Origin: JAWXCB01 sp034440455
GTDB taxonomy: Bacteria > Bacteroidota > Bacteroidia > Chitinophagales > CAIOSU01
Length of the DNA: 60,899 bases
Reading direction: 5' to 3'
Assembly (NCBI GenBank): GCA_034440455.1
Contig: JAWXCB010000102.1
Coordinates: forward strand, 1 to 60,899
The position numbers and the translations under genes were made by a program. Of this stretch, positions 8,598-16,815 are shown piece by piece; positions within the stretch are counted from its first letter, which is position 1, and every line of letters begins with the position of its first letter. The notes under the pieces were generated by a model. The model saw only the letters and a list, made by a program, of their open reading frames with translations. It did not search any database and had not been told where the DNA came from.

Positions 8598-10331
8598 ATG
8601 ATTCTTCGCGAAAAGGTAGAAACGGCTGCGCATATTATTCAAAAAGGTTTTGAGGATTACCGCGCCAAGTATATGGAAATAACGAGGCGCGCCAAGTCGC
8701 GCTTTGAGCGGAGAAACTGGCACGGCATTCAATATGACGGGCGCGAGCGGTTGGAACTCTACAAGAAAATATTGAAAGCCACTCTTGCCGATTTAAAACG
8801 CGAATTACAAGACGACATCAATGACCGCCTGCTGTGGAAATTATTAAAGCCCGCCTATTATAAATTGGTGAAAAACCGCCCCGACAGCGAACTTGCTGAA
8901 ACTTTTTACAATTCATTTACCCGCAAAATTTTCACTACACAAGGCGTGGATGAAGGAATTGAATTCGTAACGATGCATGAAATTACCGGCACACAGCCGA
9001 TATCGGAAACGATTTTAAACAGCTATGAGCTAATGGACAAATCCACATATGACATTGTCCGCAAAATTCTGGATGACTACCGCTTTTTTGTGAAGTATGA
9101 CAAGCCCGATTATTATATCCACGTCATCAGCAATAAAATCAAGGAAAAACTTACCGATGAATTCGGCTCGTTTGAGTTTGACCGTATCGAGATATTGAAG
9201 CCGGTGTTTTACCGGAACAAAGGCGCGTACATCATCGGGCGAATTATCAGAGGCAACCGCACCCTACCCTTCGCGCTCGCTTTATTAAATCCTTTTGACA
9301 CAGGCATCGTGATAGACGCGGTGTTGCTTTCGTCCAATGAGTTGAGCGTGGTGTTCAGTTTCACGCGCTCCTATTTCCTTGCCGACATTGAGAACACTTC
9401 AGAACTCATGAAGTTTCTCAAAAGCATCATGCCGCAGAAAAGGCGTTCGGAGCTATACAATTCCATCGGCTGTGACAAGCATGGCAAAACTGTGCTTTAC
9501 CGCGAAATCAATAAACACATCGCGCAATCGTATGACAATTTTGAAATTGCTCCCGGCATTCGCGGCATGGTGATGGATGTGTTCACGCTCCCCACCATGA
9601 ACATTGTTGTGAAGATTATCAAAGACAAATTCGACCCGCCAAAAAACATCACGCGGCAAGGCGTGATGGATAAATACCGCATCGTGTTTCTGCATGACCG
9701 GGTAGGTCGCCTTGCTGACGCGCAGGAGTTTGAATATCTCACGTATGACCGCAGCCGCTTTGATGAAAAATTGCTGGAAGAATTGCTGCGCATCGCCTCA
9801 TTAAGCATCGCGGTGGAAGATGATAAAGTAATCGTAAAGCATTGCTATATCGAACGCAAAATGATGCCGCTGAATATTTTCATTCAGGAAGCAGAGGAAC
9901 AAGATGCAATCGAAGCGGTTATTGATTATGGCAATGCCATTAAAGAACTCGCTGCCGCAAATATTTTTCCGGGAGATTTATTGTTAAAAAATTTTGGAGT
10001 AACCCGTCACGGGCGGGTAGTTTTTTATGACTATGACGAACTCTGCTTCGTGACGGACTGCAACTTCCGTAAAATACCGGAGCCGCTGCGCGATGAGGAT
10101 GAATATGCAGGTGAGCCGTGGTATTCCGTTGGAGAAAATGATATTTTCCCCGAAGAATTAAAACGCTTTATCCTAGCGCCCGGAAAATTGCGGGATATTT
10201 TCAGCGAAGCACATGGCGATTTGTTTACCGTTGAGTTTTGGAAAAACATGCAGAACAGGCAGGAGAAAGGAGAAATCATTGACGTATATCCCTATCGCAA
10301 AGTACAACGGATACATAAACGGGTGGTGTAG
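8598..10331 (+). CDS. aceK: Bifunctional isocitrate dehydrogenase kinase/phosphatase
   Basis: 577 residues, the usual AceK length. Diagnostic segments are GIRGMVMDVFTLPTMNIVVK (nucleotide-binding loop region with the active-site lysine, about residues 320-340) and FPGDLLLKNFGVTRHGR followed by VVFYDYDE (catalytic and metal-binding DYD), which match the enterobacterial enzyme closely. AceK phosphorylates isocitrate dehydrogenase to turn it off and dephosphorylates it, directing carbon into the glyoxylate shunt during growth on acetate or fatty acids. Normally the gene follows aceB-aceA; here no isocitrate lyase, malate synthase or isocitrate dehydrogenase is present in the window. It stands alone, divergent from the marR operon. 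AceK is mostly known from Proteobacteria, so its presence here is notable. Confidence 0.96.
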   Translation: MILREKVETAAHIIQKGFEDYRAKYMEITRRAKSRFERRNWHGIQYDGRERLELYKKILKATLADLKRELQDDINDRLLWKLLKPAYYKLVKNRPDSELAETFYNSFTRKIFTTQGVDEGIEFVTMHEITGTQPISETILNSYELMDKSTYDIVRKILDDYRFFVKYDKPDYYIHVISNKIKEKLTDEFGSFEFDRIEILKPVFYRNKGAYIIGRIIRGNRTLPFALALLNPFDTGIVIDAVLLSSNELSVVFSFTRSYFLADIENTSELMKFLKSIMPQKRRSELYNSIGCDKHGKTVLYREINKHIAQSYDNFEIAPGIRGMVMDVFTLPTMNIVVKIIKDKFDPPKNITRQGVMDKYRIVFLHDRVGRLADAQEFEYLTYDRSRFDEKLLEELLRIASLSIAVEDDKVIVKHCYIERKMMPLNIFIQEAEEQDAIEAVIDYGNAIKELAAANIFPGDLLLKNFGVTRHGRVVFYDYDELCFVTDCNFRKIPEPLRDEDEYAGEPWYSVGENDIFPEELKRFILAPGKLRDIFSEAHGDLFTVEFWKNMQNRQEKGEIIDVYPYRKVQRIHKRVV

Positions 10332-10483
10332 ATTTCAGACTCCAAACCATTAACGGAACATTATTATTTCGCACTCTGTAATCTATCTATCCTATGAATT
10401 GCCAATAATCAATCAAATGACTTTTTAAATTTCTATTTTAGTGCCTGTGGAACGGACGCCTCATTTAGCAATCAACTATTGCT

Positions 10484-10924
10484 ATGCGAAAAAGAATCAT
10501 TTCAAACTACTCCGTTCGCTCGAAGAAACTCCAACACAACGGAGAGAAAGACGAAACGAGCAAGATTGTAATCGTCAACAGCAGCATAAAAATTGTTTTC
10601 AATAAGCTGGTTGTTCCTACCTCTTCCAGTTTTGATTGTGTCGCGTTTAACGAAATCATTTATTGTTCGGCCGAAGAAAGCTACACGCGTTTTTATATGA
10701 ATGGCAATCAGCAGGTAATCACTTCAAGAAATATTGGCGAGTATGACGCGCTTCTCGCAGCGCATGATTTTTTCAGGGTGCATAAATCGCACCTCATCAA
10801 TTTATTCCGCATCAAGCGGTATAATAATGAAGATGGCGGGTTTGTAGTCATGGATGACGGCAAAGAAATCAGCGTCTCGAAAAGAAGAAAAGCGGAGTTC
10901 CTGCAACTCTTTCTGAACCGTTAA
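10484..10924 (+). CDS. LytTR DNA-binding domain protein without receiver domain
   Basis: 146 residues. The C-terminal ~95 residues form a LytTR domain: IYCSAEESYTRFYM, the FFRVHKSHLINL motif that contacts DNA, and a final SVSKRRKAEFLQLF segment. The N-terminal 45 residues are basic and without recognisable domain; there is no response-regulator receiver and no membrane helix, so it is not a standard LytR/AlgR two-component protein. It probably binds direct repeats upstream of unknown targets. It is followed by the AT-rich surface-protein island, which it might regulate, but that is only a guess from location. Its stop codon lies inside a long inverted repeat. Confidence 0.85.
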   Translation: MRKRIISNYSVRSKKLQHNGEKDETSKIVIVNSSIKIVFNKLVVPTSSSFDCVAFNEIIYCSAEESYTRFYMNGNQQVITSRNIGEYDALLAAHDFFRVHKSHLINLFRIKRYNNEDGGFVVMDDGKEISVSKRRKAEFLQLFLNR

Positions 10925-11015
10925 CGCAGTTCTAAAAATTGCTCCTTTCATCGCCTCACCCTATCCCTCTCCAACGGAGAGGGCATTAGTAGTAGAATTT
11001 TTAGAACTGCCGTTA
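10922..11015. repeat. Nested inverted repeat with inner CCTCTCC hairpin
   Basis: Outer arms: 15 perfectly complementary bases GCAGTTCTAAAAATT (10926-10940) and AATTTTTAGAACTGC (10996-11010), extended by TAACG/CGTTA (10922-10926 with 11011-11015) with one bulged base. Inside is a second perfect hairpin, CCCTCTCC-AAC-GGAGAGGG at 10965-10983. The left arm starts on the stop codon of the LytTR gene. The two-layer structure suggests a small palindromic element inserted at the gene end, or a strong terminator; the inner part belongs to the same family as the hairpin at 38361-38379. Confidence 0.7.
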
Positions 11016-11109
11016 GTTGCTCTGACTATCCCGTTCGTTTCTCCAATAATCCCGTTGCTCAAATGGGCAAAAATACTGTTGCAAAGATTCCAACTTTTGT
11101 CCGCATCGC

Positions 11110-11138
11110 CTAAAAATGTTTCAGGCGAAAATTTTTAG
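11110..11138. promoter_or_regulatory. Leader hairpin before the surface-protein gene
   Basis: CTAAAAAT (11110-11117) and ATTTTTAG (11131-11138) are perfectly complementary. An alternative, mutually exclusive short stem CGCCT/AGGCG (11107-11111 with 11123-11127) overlaps it. The start codon follows 19 nt later. The two exclusive folds could influence translation or transcript stability; no regulator is identified. Confidence 0.3.
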
Positions 11139-11156
11139 CAAACAAAAAATCAACCC

Positions 11157-12476
11157 ATGAGAACCCTAAAATCAAACTTGCTGCTCCTTTTAATTTTAAT
11201 AGGCTTGCATAATAACGAGCATGCTTCTGCGCAATGTGCAGCCCCCGTTGTTGTTGCAAATCCTTCAGCGGTGTGTCCCGGTGGTTCAGTTACTTTAACT
11301 GCATCAGGCTCAAGCTATACCTATATATGGTATAATTCGTCAACGGGCGGCATCCCGATTTGGACAGGAGCAACCTATACTACCCTGCCGCTTTTTAGCA
11401 CAACGACTTACTATGTTCAAAGTTTTAATTTGTTTCCCTCGTGCAACAGTTCCCGCACTGCAATCACAATAACGGTGAATCCGATTCCGGTAGCTCCTAC
11501 TGCTACGGTATCGCCTTCGCCTGTTTGCGCGGGAGCGTCTGCTACGCTTACCGCCACTGCGCCCGGAGGGAGCTATGAATGGTTTACTTCTTTCCTTGGC
11601 GGAACGCCCATAGCAACAGGCGCGGTTTTCAGCACACCTCCTCTCACTTCCAACAAGCGCTACTTTGTGCAGGCAACTGTGAATGGCTGCACCGGACCGC
11701 GAAAGTTGGTTACGGTAACTATCACGAACGTGCTGCCTGCTGCTCCTGTTCTTTCAGCGCCAGCAACAATGGTATGTCAGGGCGGAGGAACAATGCTGAC
11801 AGCGAATGTGCAAGGCGGAGGAACTGTGCAATGGTTTGATGCTGCAACGGGTGGAAACCTGCTTCAGACAGGAACAACTTTTTTGCACCCATCGCTTTCT
11901 TCAACTACCACGTGGTATGCCGAAGTCATGGCAGCCTCGGGATGCGTTAGCCCGAGAGCGTCAATAACAGTCTCCATAGTTCCATCATGTGGGAATAACC
12001 TTTGGTCTGCAAACGGCTCAGATATTTACAGACCTTCGGGAAATGTCGGGATTGGAACATCAACCCCGTCAGTAGCATTGGATGTGATTGGAGATATTAA
12101 CGCACTTGAGTTGCATACAACCGGAACAGTTTCCACAGCAAAGTTGGTGACTGATTTAATCGTGTCGCCTACTGCGGGATATGTTTCAGTGGCGGATATG
12201 AATGTGACAAATTTGTTGAAAGTTGGAAATAATTCGCTTTATGTTACCGGTTATGGGCAAGTGGGGACAGGCAATGAAATCTACACTGATAATGGACCCT
12301 TACAATTGCAGAATGGCTCAGGGCATAATGAAAATGTTATTATTAATGCAAATGGAAGCACAGGAAATGTGGGAATAGGAACTTCAACATTTGCGCCCAA
12401 TACTAAACTAAATGTAGAGGGTAATACATTGATGAGCGGAAAATTAAAAAATTTTAGGACCAAACGGACTATCTGA
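11157..12476 (+). CDS. Secreted surface protein, N-terminal part (Ig-like repeats; frame broken near 12450)
   Basis: 439 residues. A signal peptide (ends HASAQ near residue 26) is followed by three ~85-residue Ig-like repeats of the type found in Bacteroidota surface proteins (each begins with a PAPVVxxPSxVCxGGSVTL-like strand and has a YxW..STGG loop). From about residue 285 it changes to tail-fibre-like beta-solenoid repeats, NVGIGTSTP...LDV. The frame ends 11 residues after the sequence switches meaning in a run of six A at 12446-12451. Removing one A would read through LKILGPNGLSDIEVYHEY into the next frame, which continues the same protein. The two parts are therefore one gene of about 810 residues that is broken, phase-variable, or misassembled. 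Confidence 0.8.
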   Translation: MRTLKSNLLLLLILIGLHNNEHASAQCAAPVVVANPSAVCPGGSVTLTASGSSYTYIWYNSSTGGIPIWTGATYTTLPLFSTTTYYVQSFNLFPSCNSSRTAITITVNPIPVAPTATVSPSPVCAGASATLTATAPGGSYEWFTSFLGGTPIATGAVFSTPPLTSNKRYFVQATVNGCTGPRKLVTVTITNVLPAAPVLSAPATMVCQGGGTMLTANVQGGGTVQWFDAATGGNLLQTGTTFLHPSLSSTTTWYAEVMAASGCVSPRASITVSIVPSCGNNLWSANGSDIYRPSGNVGIGTSTPSVALDVIGDINALELHTTGTVSTAKLVTDLIVSPTAGYVSVADMNVTNLLKVGNNSLYVTGYGQVGTGNEIYTDNGPLQLQNGSGHNENVIINANGSTGNVGIGTSTFAPNTKLNVEGNTLMSGKLKNFRTKRTI

Positions 12477-13593
12477 TATTGAGGTGTATCATGAATATCA
12501 TCACGCCAATCAAAATAATATTCATGATATTAATTCTTGGGAAAGTCATATTGAAACTGAGAATAGTAATCTATTAATCCAAAGTCCCGGTTATGGCAAC
12601 ATAAGTAAAAATACAATCATAAATGCTTATGGAAGTTTAGGAAATGTAGGGATTGGTACGCATACTCCACTGGCTAAACTACAAGTGGATGGCGTATTCT
12701 TAGTGAATGGAGCAACAGGAACAATTAATTATGGCATTACAGGGGTCGGAGCTGGGACGCGGATGATGTGGATACCACAATTAGCCGCATTTAGAGCAGG
12801 AATAGTATCTGCGACAGAGGCTGATGCCGTTATCGGACAGAATTCTGTCGCTATCGGAAAAAACCTGACAGCAAGCGGTGCTCAATCGGTTGCTTTTGGG
12901 GAAAGTTCGGTTGCAAGCGGAGATAATTCAGTTGCGATCGGAAATTCAGTTTCCGCTTCTGCAAATAATGCGTTTGCAATAGGAGCAAACGTCAGCAATG
13001 CTATTAGCAACTCATTGGCAATCGGATTCAGCAGTATGCCAACTCTATTTGTTTCTGATAAGGTAGGGATCGGTGGAACAACGGCACCACTGGCTAAACT
13101 ACATGTTTCAGAAACAGGCAATTCAGGCTCACTTCTTCTTTTATCTAGAGATAACGATATGCAACTCATCGTCAAAAATGGCGGAGAAGTAGGGATCGGA
13201 ACAAGCACACCACGAGGGAAATTGGATGTAAACGGCTTAGTAGTTATTGGTGATGAATTACATGGGGGCATAAACATCAACGGGTTAAAACTTTCTGTTG
13301 ATGGGGGCATTGTTGCAAAAGAAATCCTTGTAACAGAAACAGACTGGGCTGATTATGTTTTTGAAGATGGCTATGAGTTAGCATCGTTAGATTCAATCAA
13401 GGCATTTATTGAGTTAAACAAACATTTACCGGGCGTTCCTTCAGGCGTTGAAATAGGAAAAAATGGTTTGAATTTAGCCTCTATGGATGCTACTCTGTTG
13501 AAGAAGATTGAGGAGTTGACACTATACGTAATTAACTTGAACAAAGAGAACAAAAAAGTAAAGGCTGAATTAGAAATATTAATGAAACAATAG
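12448..13593 (+). CDS. Surface protein, C-terminal part (YadA-head-like repeats and tail-fibre C-terminal domain)
   Basis: This frame continues the preceding protein after the A6 tract; taken alone it could start only at a GTG at 12484. It contains NVGIGTHTPLAKLQVDG-type repeats, then a YadA/trimeric-autotransporter head pattern (SVAIG..SxASGxxSVAFG..SVASGDNSVAIG), and ends with the C-terminal module common in Bacteroidota tail-fibre-like proteins: WADYVFEDGYELASL, HLPGVPSGVEI, and a final coiled coil KIEELTLYVINLNKENK that probably drives trimerisation. It has no type IX sorting domain. The base composition is clearly more AT-rich than the first part. The role is likely cell-surface adhesion or an injection/tail-like fibre; not proven. 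Confidence 0.75.
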   Translation, partial: KILGPNGLSDIEVYHEYHHANQNNIHDINSWESHIETENSNLLIQSPGYGNISKNTIINAYGSLGNVGIGTHTPLAKLQVDGVFLVNGATGTINYGITGVGAGTRMMWIPQLAAFRAGIVSATEADAVIGQNSVAIGKNLTASGAQSVAFGESSVASGDNSVAIGNSVSASANNAFAIGANVSNAISNSLAIGFSSMPTLFVSDKVGIGGTTAPLAKLHVSETGNSGSLLLLSRDNDMQLIVKNGGEVGIGTSTPRGKLDVNGLVVIGDELHGGININGLKLSVDGGIVAKEILVTETDWADYVFEDGYELASLDSIKAFIELNKHLPGVPSGVEIGKNGLNLASMDATLLKKIEELTLYVINLNKENKKVKAELEILMKQ

Positions 13594-13615
13594 TCAAAGG
13601 ATAAATAATAGCAAA

Positions 13616-15793
13616 ATGAAAAAAATAAAGACATTCTCGTTTGTAAAACACTTAATGGCAATTATTTTCGCTTTATTTTTTTTCACAAACATAAATGGTC
13701 AGACACTTTCCAATGACTATGTGGTTGGTGAAATAATAATACAACTGAACTTTGACATAACACCGAGCCAATTAACTCAAGCATTTGGCAATATAGGCTT
13801 ATCACAAAAGCAAAAAATTTCTGATACTCTTAACATTTGGCTGTTTCAATACAATACTGGAAGTATACAACCTGATGTATGCCTGAACTTATTAAATGAA
13901 AATAATCTCGTTAAAACCGCCCAGTTTAATCACTATGTTTATCTGAATTCGATCCCGAACGATCCCGGCTTCAGTAATCAATACGGAATGAACAAAATTC
14001 AAGCACCAAGTGCATGGGACTTCACAACAGGAGGAGCAACAGTACAGAACGACCAAATTATAATTGCAGTTTTAGATGTTGGTTTTGATATTAACCACCC
14101 GGATATTGATTTTTGGAAAAACACTGCGGAAATTTCAGGAAATGGAATAGATGATGATGGGAATGGATATATTGACGATTACGATGGTTGGAATTCATAC
14201 AACAATAATGGAACGATAACTTCTGCTGACCATGGAACACACGTTGCCGGTATTGCTGGCGCAAGGGGAAATAATAACCTTGGTGTTACAGGCGTAAACT
14301 GGAATGTAAAAATAATGCCTGTTCAGGTTTCTAGTTCAACAGAAGCTGTTGTCTTAGCAGGTTATTCCTATGTGTTAAAAATGCGCGAATTGTATAATCA
14401 AACTAATGGCACAGAGGGTGCTTTTGTGGTAGTAACAAATGCGTCCTTTTCTACTCACGGTGGTGATCCAGTCAATTACCCTTTATGGTGTGGTATATAT
14501 GACGCTCTTGGAAAAGAGGGAGTTTTAAGTGTAAATGCTCCATGGAATCTAAATAGTGAATTGGGAAATGACTTTACAGATGTCCCGGGAATGTGTTCAA
14601 GCCAATATTTAATTGTTGTTACAAATACCGATCAAAATGATGAGTTATCTGGTGATGCTCCTTGGAGTAGAACTTATATAGATATGGCAGCACCAGGAAC
14701 AGATATTTATTCCACGCTTCCTGGAAGTTCTTATGGATATTTAACAGGCACTTCAATGGCAGCACCTCATGTTGCAGGCGCAATTGCTTTAATGTATGCG
14801 TCCGCTTGTAATGAACTCATCCTGAATTATAAAGCAACCCCTTCTAGTGTTACATTATCTATAAAGCAAATCCTCCTGAATTGGTCTGATCCAATAGTTT
14901 ATCCCATGCCGCTCGAAATAGGATACGGAAGATTAAACATTTACAGAAGTATAATAAAAATGTCAGAACAATATGATCACGACTTATATGTTACGGGAAC
15001 GGAAACTACGTCAGAACAATATGGAGCTATTAATGACATTCTAGTTGAAAATTATACAGGATCAGATAACTTTAATGTCGTTTTTCATGCTGGGCATTCA
15101 ATTTCACTGAAGCCAAACACATCTATATACTCTGTTACCCATTTTTTTATTGATCCTGCCAGTTTTAACTGTGCAATTCCAATCCAACCCTTAACAGTGG
15201 ATTTAATTGCTCCTGAATTTCATGTATGTAGCCCATCTTTAGTTAGCTGCAATGCTAATGTTACAGGAGGTGTGCCTCCTTATAACTTTGTTTGGTCAAC
15301 TAAATCCGTAACTGATAATGATTGGACAGCATGGACTCTTAATGACCCCAATGCTATATTTCTCCGCTCGGAAGACTTTTATGTCAAGGTTGGCGTAACT
15401 GATAGCAGAGGCGTTACAGCAACATCTGATGTAAAGTTTGTAGATTGCATAAATGCAAAAACAAGTTTTTCTAATAACGAAAGTTTCATTACTGAAGATG
15501 AATTTTCAGGCAGTTCAACTAATGAGCCAAATCATAAATTTTTAGCTTATCCCAATCCATTTAATAACTCGGTTATAATCGAATATCACATATTACATCC
15601 ACAAGATGTTACTTTATACGTTACTGACATTACTGGAAAACAAATAGCGAGTTTTTGGAACAAAACCTATCATGAGAAAGGAAACTATAAAATTGAGCTT
15701 AATTTTGATAAAATAGCCGCAGGAGCATATTTTTGTACTTTAATAAGAGGAAATGCCATAGAAGTGAAGAAGCTCATCAAAATCAGTGATTAA
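13616..15793 (+). CDS. Secreted subtilisin-like serine protease (S8) with propeptide and T9SS type A sorting domain
   Basis: 725 residues. Signal peptide (residues 1-28), then an I9/fervidolysin-like propeptide (about 36-112, from VVGEIIIQ to FNHYVYLN), then the S8 catalytic domain with Asp154 (AVLDVGFDINHPD), His206 (DHGTHVAG) and Ser380 (GTSMAAPHVAG). An acidic DDDGNGYIDDYDGWN loop near 180-192 probably binds calcium. After a beta-rich region comes a type A sorting domain (YPNPFNNSVIIEY ... LYVTDITGKQI ... GAYFCTLIRG) that sends it through the type IX system to the surface. The gene starts 22 nt after the surface protein and is followed after 1 nt by a small lipoprotein that resembles its own propeptide. 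Confidence 0.92.
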   Translation: MKKIKTFSFVKHLMAIIFALFFFTNINGQTLSNDYVVGEIIIQLNFDITPSQLTQAFGNIGLSQKQKISDTLNIWLFQYNTGSIQPDVCLNLLNENNLVKTAQFNHYVYLNSIPNDPGFSNQYGMNKIQAPSAWDFTTGGATVQNDQIIIAVLDVGFDINHPDIDFWKNTAEISGNGIDDDGNGYIDDYDGWNSYNNNGTITSADHGTHVAGIAGARGNNNLGVTGVNWNVKIMPVQVSSSTEAVVLAGYSYVLKMRELYNQTNGTEGAFVVVTNASFSTHGGDPVNYPLWCGIYDALGKEGVLSVNAPWNLNSELGNDFTDVPGMCSSQYLIVVTNTDQNDELSGDAPWSRTYIDMAAPGTDIYSTLPGSSYGYLTGTSMAAPHVAGAIALMYASACNELILNYKATPSSVTLSIKQILLNWSDPIVYPMPLEIGYGRLNIYRSIIKMSEQYDHDLYVTGTETTSEQYGAINDILVENYTGSDNFNVVFHAGHSISLKPNTSIYSVTHFFIDPASFNCAIPIQPLTVDLIAPEFHVCSPSLVSCNANVTGGVPPYNFVWSTKSVTDNDWTAWTLNDPNAIFLRSEDFYVKVGVTDSRGVTATSDVKFVDCINAKTSFSNNESFITEDEFSGSSTNEPNHKFLAYPNPFNNSVIIEYHILHPQDVTLYVTDITGKQIASFWNKTYHEKGNYKIELNFDKIAAGAYFCTLIRGNAIEVKKLIKISD

Positions 15794-15794
15794 T

Positions 15795-16106
15795 ATGAGA
15801 AAGTTAATAATGCCGACTGTTTTTTTAGGGTTATTATTTATTTTTTCAAAATGCAAAAAAGATGAATGCGGTGGTTTTGTCCCGGGAGAAGTACTTATCT
15901 CTGTGCATGATACTATAACATCCCAAAATGTGTATCAGCTAATTGAAGACAGTATAGGCTTAAAAGTAAAGATTGCCTATGGGGGAGTGTATAACTTGTA
16001 TTTAATCGAAGTGCCTGTTCAAAGGGAGCAATATTGGGTAGATGAGTTAAAAAATTATTCGATTATAAAGTCGTCCCAACTCAATCATTATAGTTGCCTT
16101 AATTAA
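15795..16106 (+). CDS. Small lipoprotein resembling the subtilase propeptide (possible inhibitor or chaperone)
   Basis: 103 residues from ATG 15795, which begins 1 nt after the protease stop codon; a GTG at 15786 is possible but less likely. The N-terminus MRKLIMPTVFLGLLFIFSKC looks like a lipoprotein signal, followed by KKDE, an outer-membrane export-type tail. The mature part aligns by eye with the protease propeptide: VPGEVLISVHDTITSQ against VVGEIIIQLNFDITPSQ, then an IGL.. K segment, and SSQLNHYSCLN against TAQFNHYVYLN at the same spacing. No protease domain follows. This suggests a free-standing, membrane-tethered I9-like inhibitor or folding helper for the neighbouring subtilase. The Lys before the lipobox Cys is unusual, so lipidation is likely but not certain. 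Confidence 0.78.
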   Translation: MRKLIMPTVFLGLLFIFSKCKKDECGGFVPGEVLISVHDTITSQNVYQLIEDSIGLKVKIAYGGVYNLYLIEVPVQREQYWVDELKNYSIIKSSQLNHYSCLN

Positions 16107-16250
16107 AGACACTTTGTTCTTTCCGGAAATCGGTGAAAGAATAATCGCTTACCCGTTTACGGATCAAAATTCTAATACCAACATAACCTTTTGGTTGCAG
16201 GAGTAATTCGGCACCAACTCTGAATTTGCGTAATTTAAACGCCCATTTTT

Positions 16251-16278
16251 TTTGCGCTCGCTGAAATCTCTAATTTCG
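16251..16278 (+). promoter_or_regulatory. Candidate promoter for the asparaginase-transglutaminase genes
   Basis: TTTG at 16251-16254 and TAATTTCG at 16271-16278 resemble the Bacteroidota -33/-7 pair (TTTG and TAnnTTTG, one mismatch), 16 nt apart, slightly shorter than usual. The start codon follows 22 nt later. Confidence 0.35.
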
Positions 16279-16300
16279 CCTTCCAAACTTTAACCTACCA

Positions 16301-16795
16301 ATGGCTATCATGCTCTTCGTTACAGGCGGCACATTCGATAAGGAATATGACGAGATAAACGGAAAACTCTATTTCAAAGACACCCACCTGCCTGAAATGT
16401 TCAAGTTGGGCAGATGTTCGCTCGACATCAAAATACGCACGCTGATGATGATTGACAGTCTTGAGATGACTGATGAAGATCGCGATGTAATTATTCGCCA
16501 ATGCAAACGCTGCGAAGAAGAAAAAATCATCATCACGCATGGAACAGACACGATGGTAAAAACAGCAAAGGCGTTGGAGAAAGAAAAGATTGCAAAAACA
16601 ATCGTGCTTTCAGGCGCGATGATACCTTACAAGTTCGGCAGCTCTGACGGATTCTTTAACCTTGGCAGTGCGCTTGCCTTTGTGCAAACATTACAACATG
16701 GAGTTTATATCGCCATGAACGGAAAATATTTCAGCGCAAACAAAGTGGTAAAAAATCAGCGAACCGGATATTTTGAGGAACTTCGCAATGAATGA
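16301..16795 (+). CDS. Small asparaginase-like protein (N-terminal domain only)
   Basis: 164 residues, about half of a normal L-asparaginase. It keeps the two catalytic motifs of the N-terminal domain: TGGTFDKEYDE (residues 8-18, first threonine nucleophile region) and THGTDTM (about residues 76-82, second threonine and aspartate). The C-terminal domain that completes the active site between subunits is absent by design, not by frameshift. Such N-domain-only proteins are a known branch in bacteria, usually annotated as asparaginase, but the substrate is unproven. It is followed 20 nt later by a transglutaminase-like protein and then a FemAB/GNAT-like protein, all on the same strand. Confidence 0.85.
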   Translation: MAIMLFVTGGTFDKEYDEINGKLYFKDTHLPEMFKLGRCSLDIKIRTLMMIDSLEMTDEDRDVIIRQCKRCEEEKIIITHGTDTMVKTAKALEKEKIAKTIVLSGAMIPYKFGSSDGFFNLGSALAFVQTLQHGVYIAMNGKYFSANKVVKNQRTGYFEELRNE

Positions 16796-16815
16796 ATTGT
16801 TAGGTAGAAAATAAG

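Noticed and set aside
12484..13593. Independent surface protein starting at GTG 12484
   Set aside because: Upstream codons in the same frame continue the previous protein's sequence; it is the second half of one gene.
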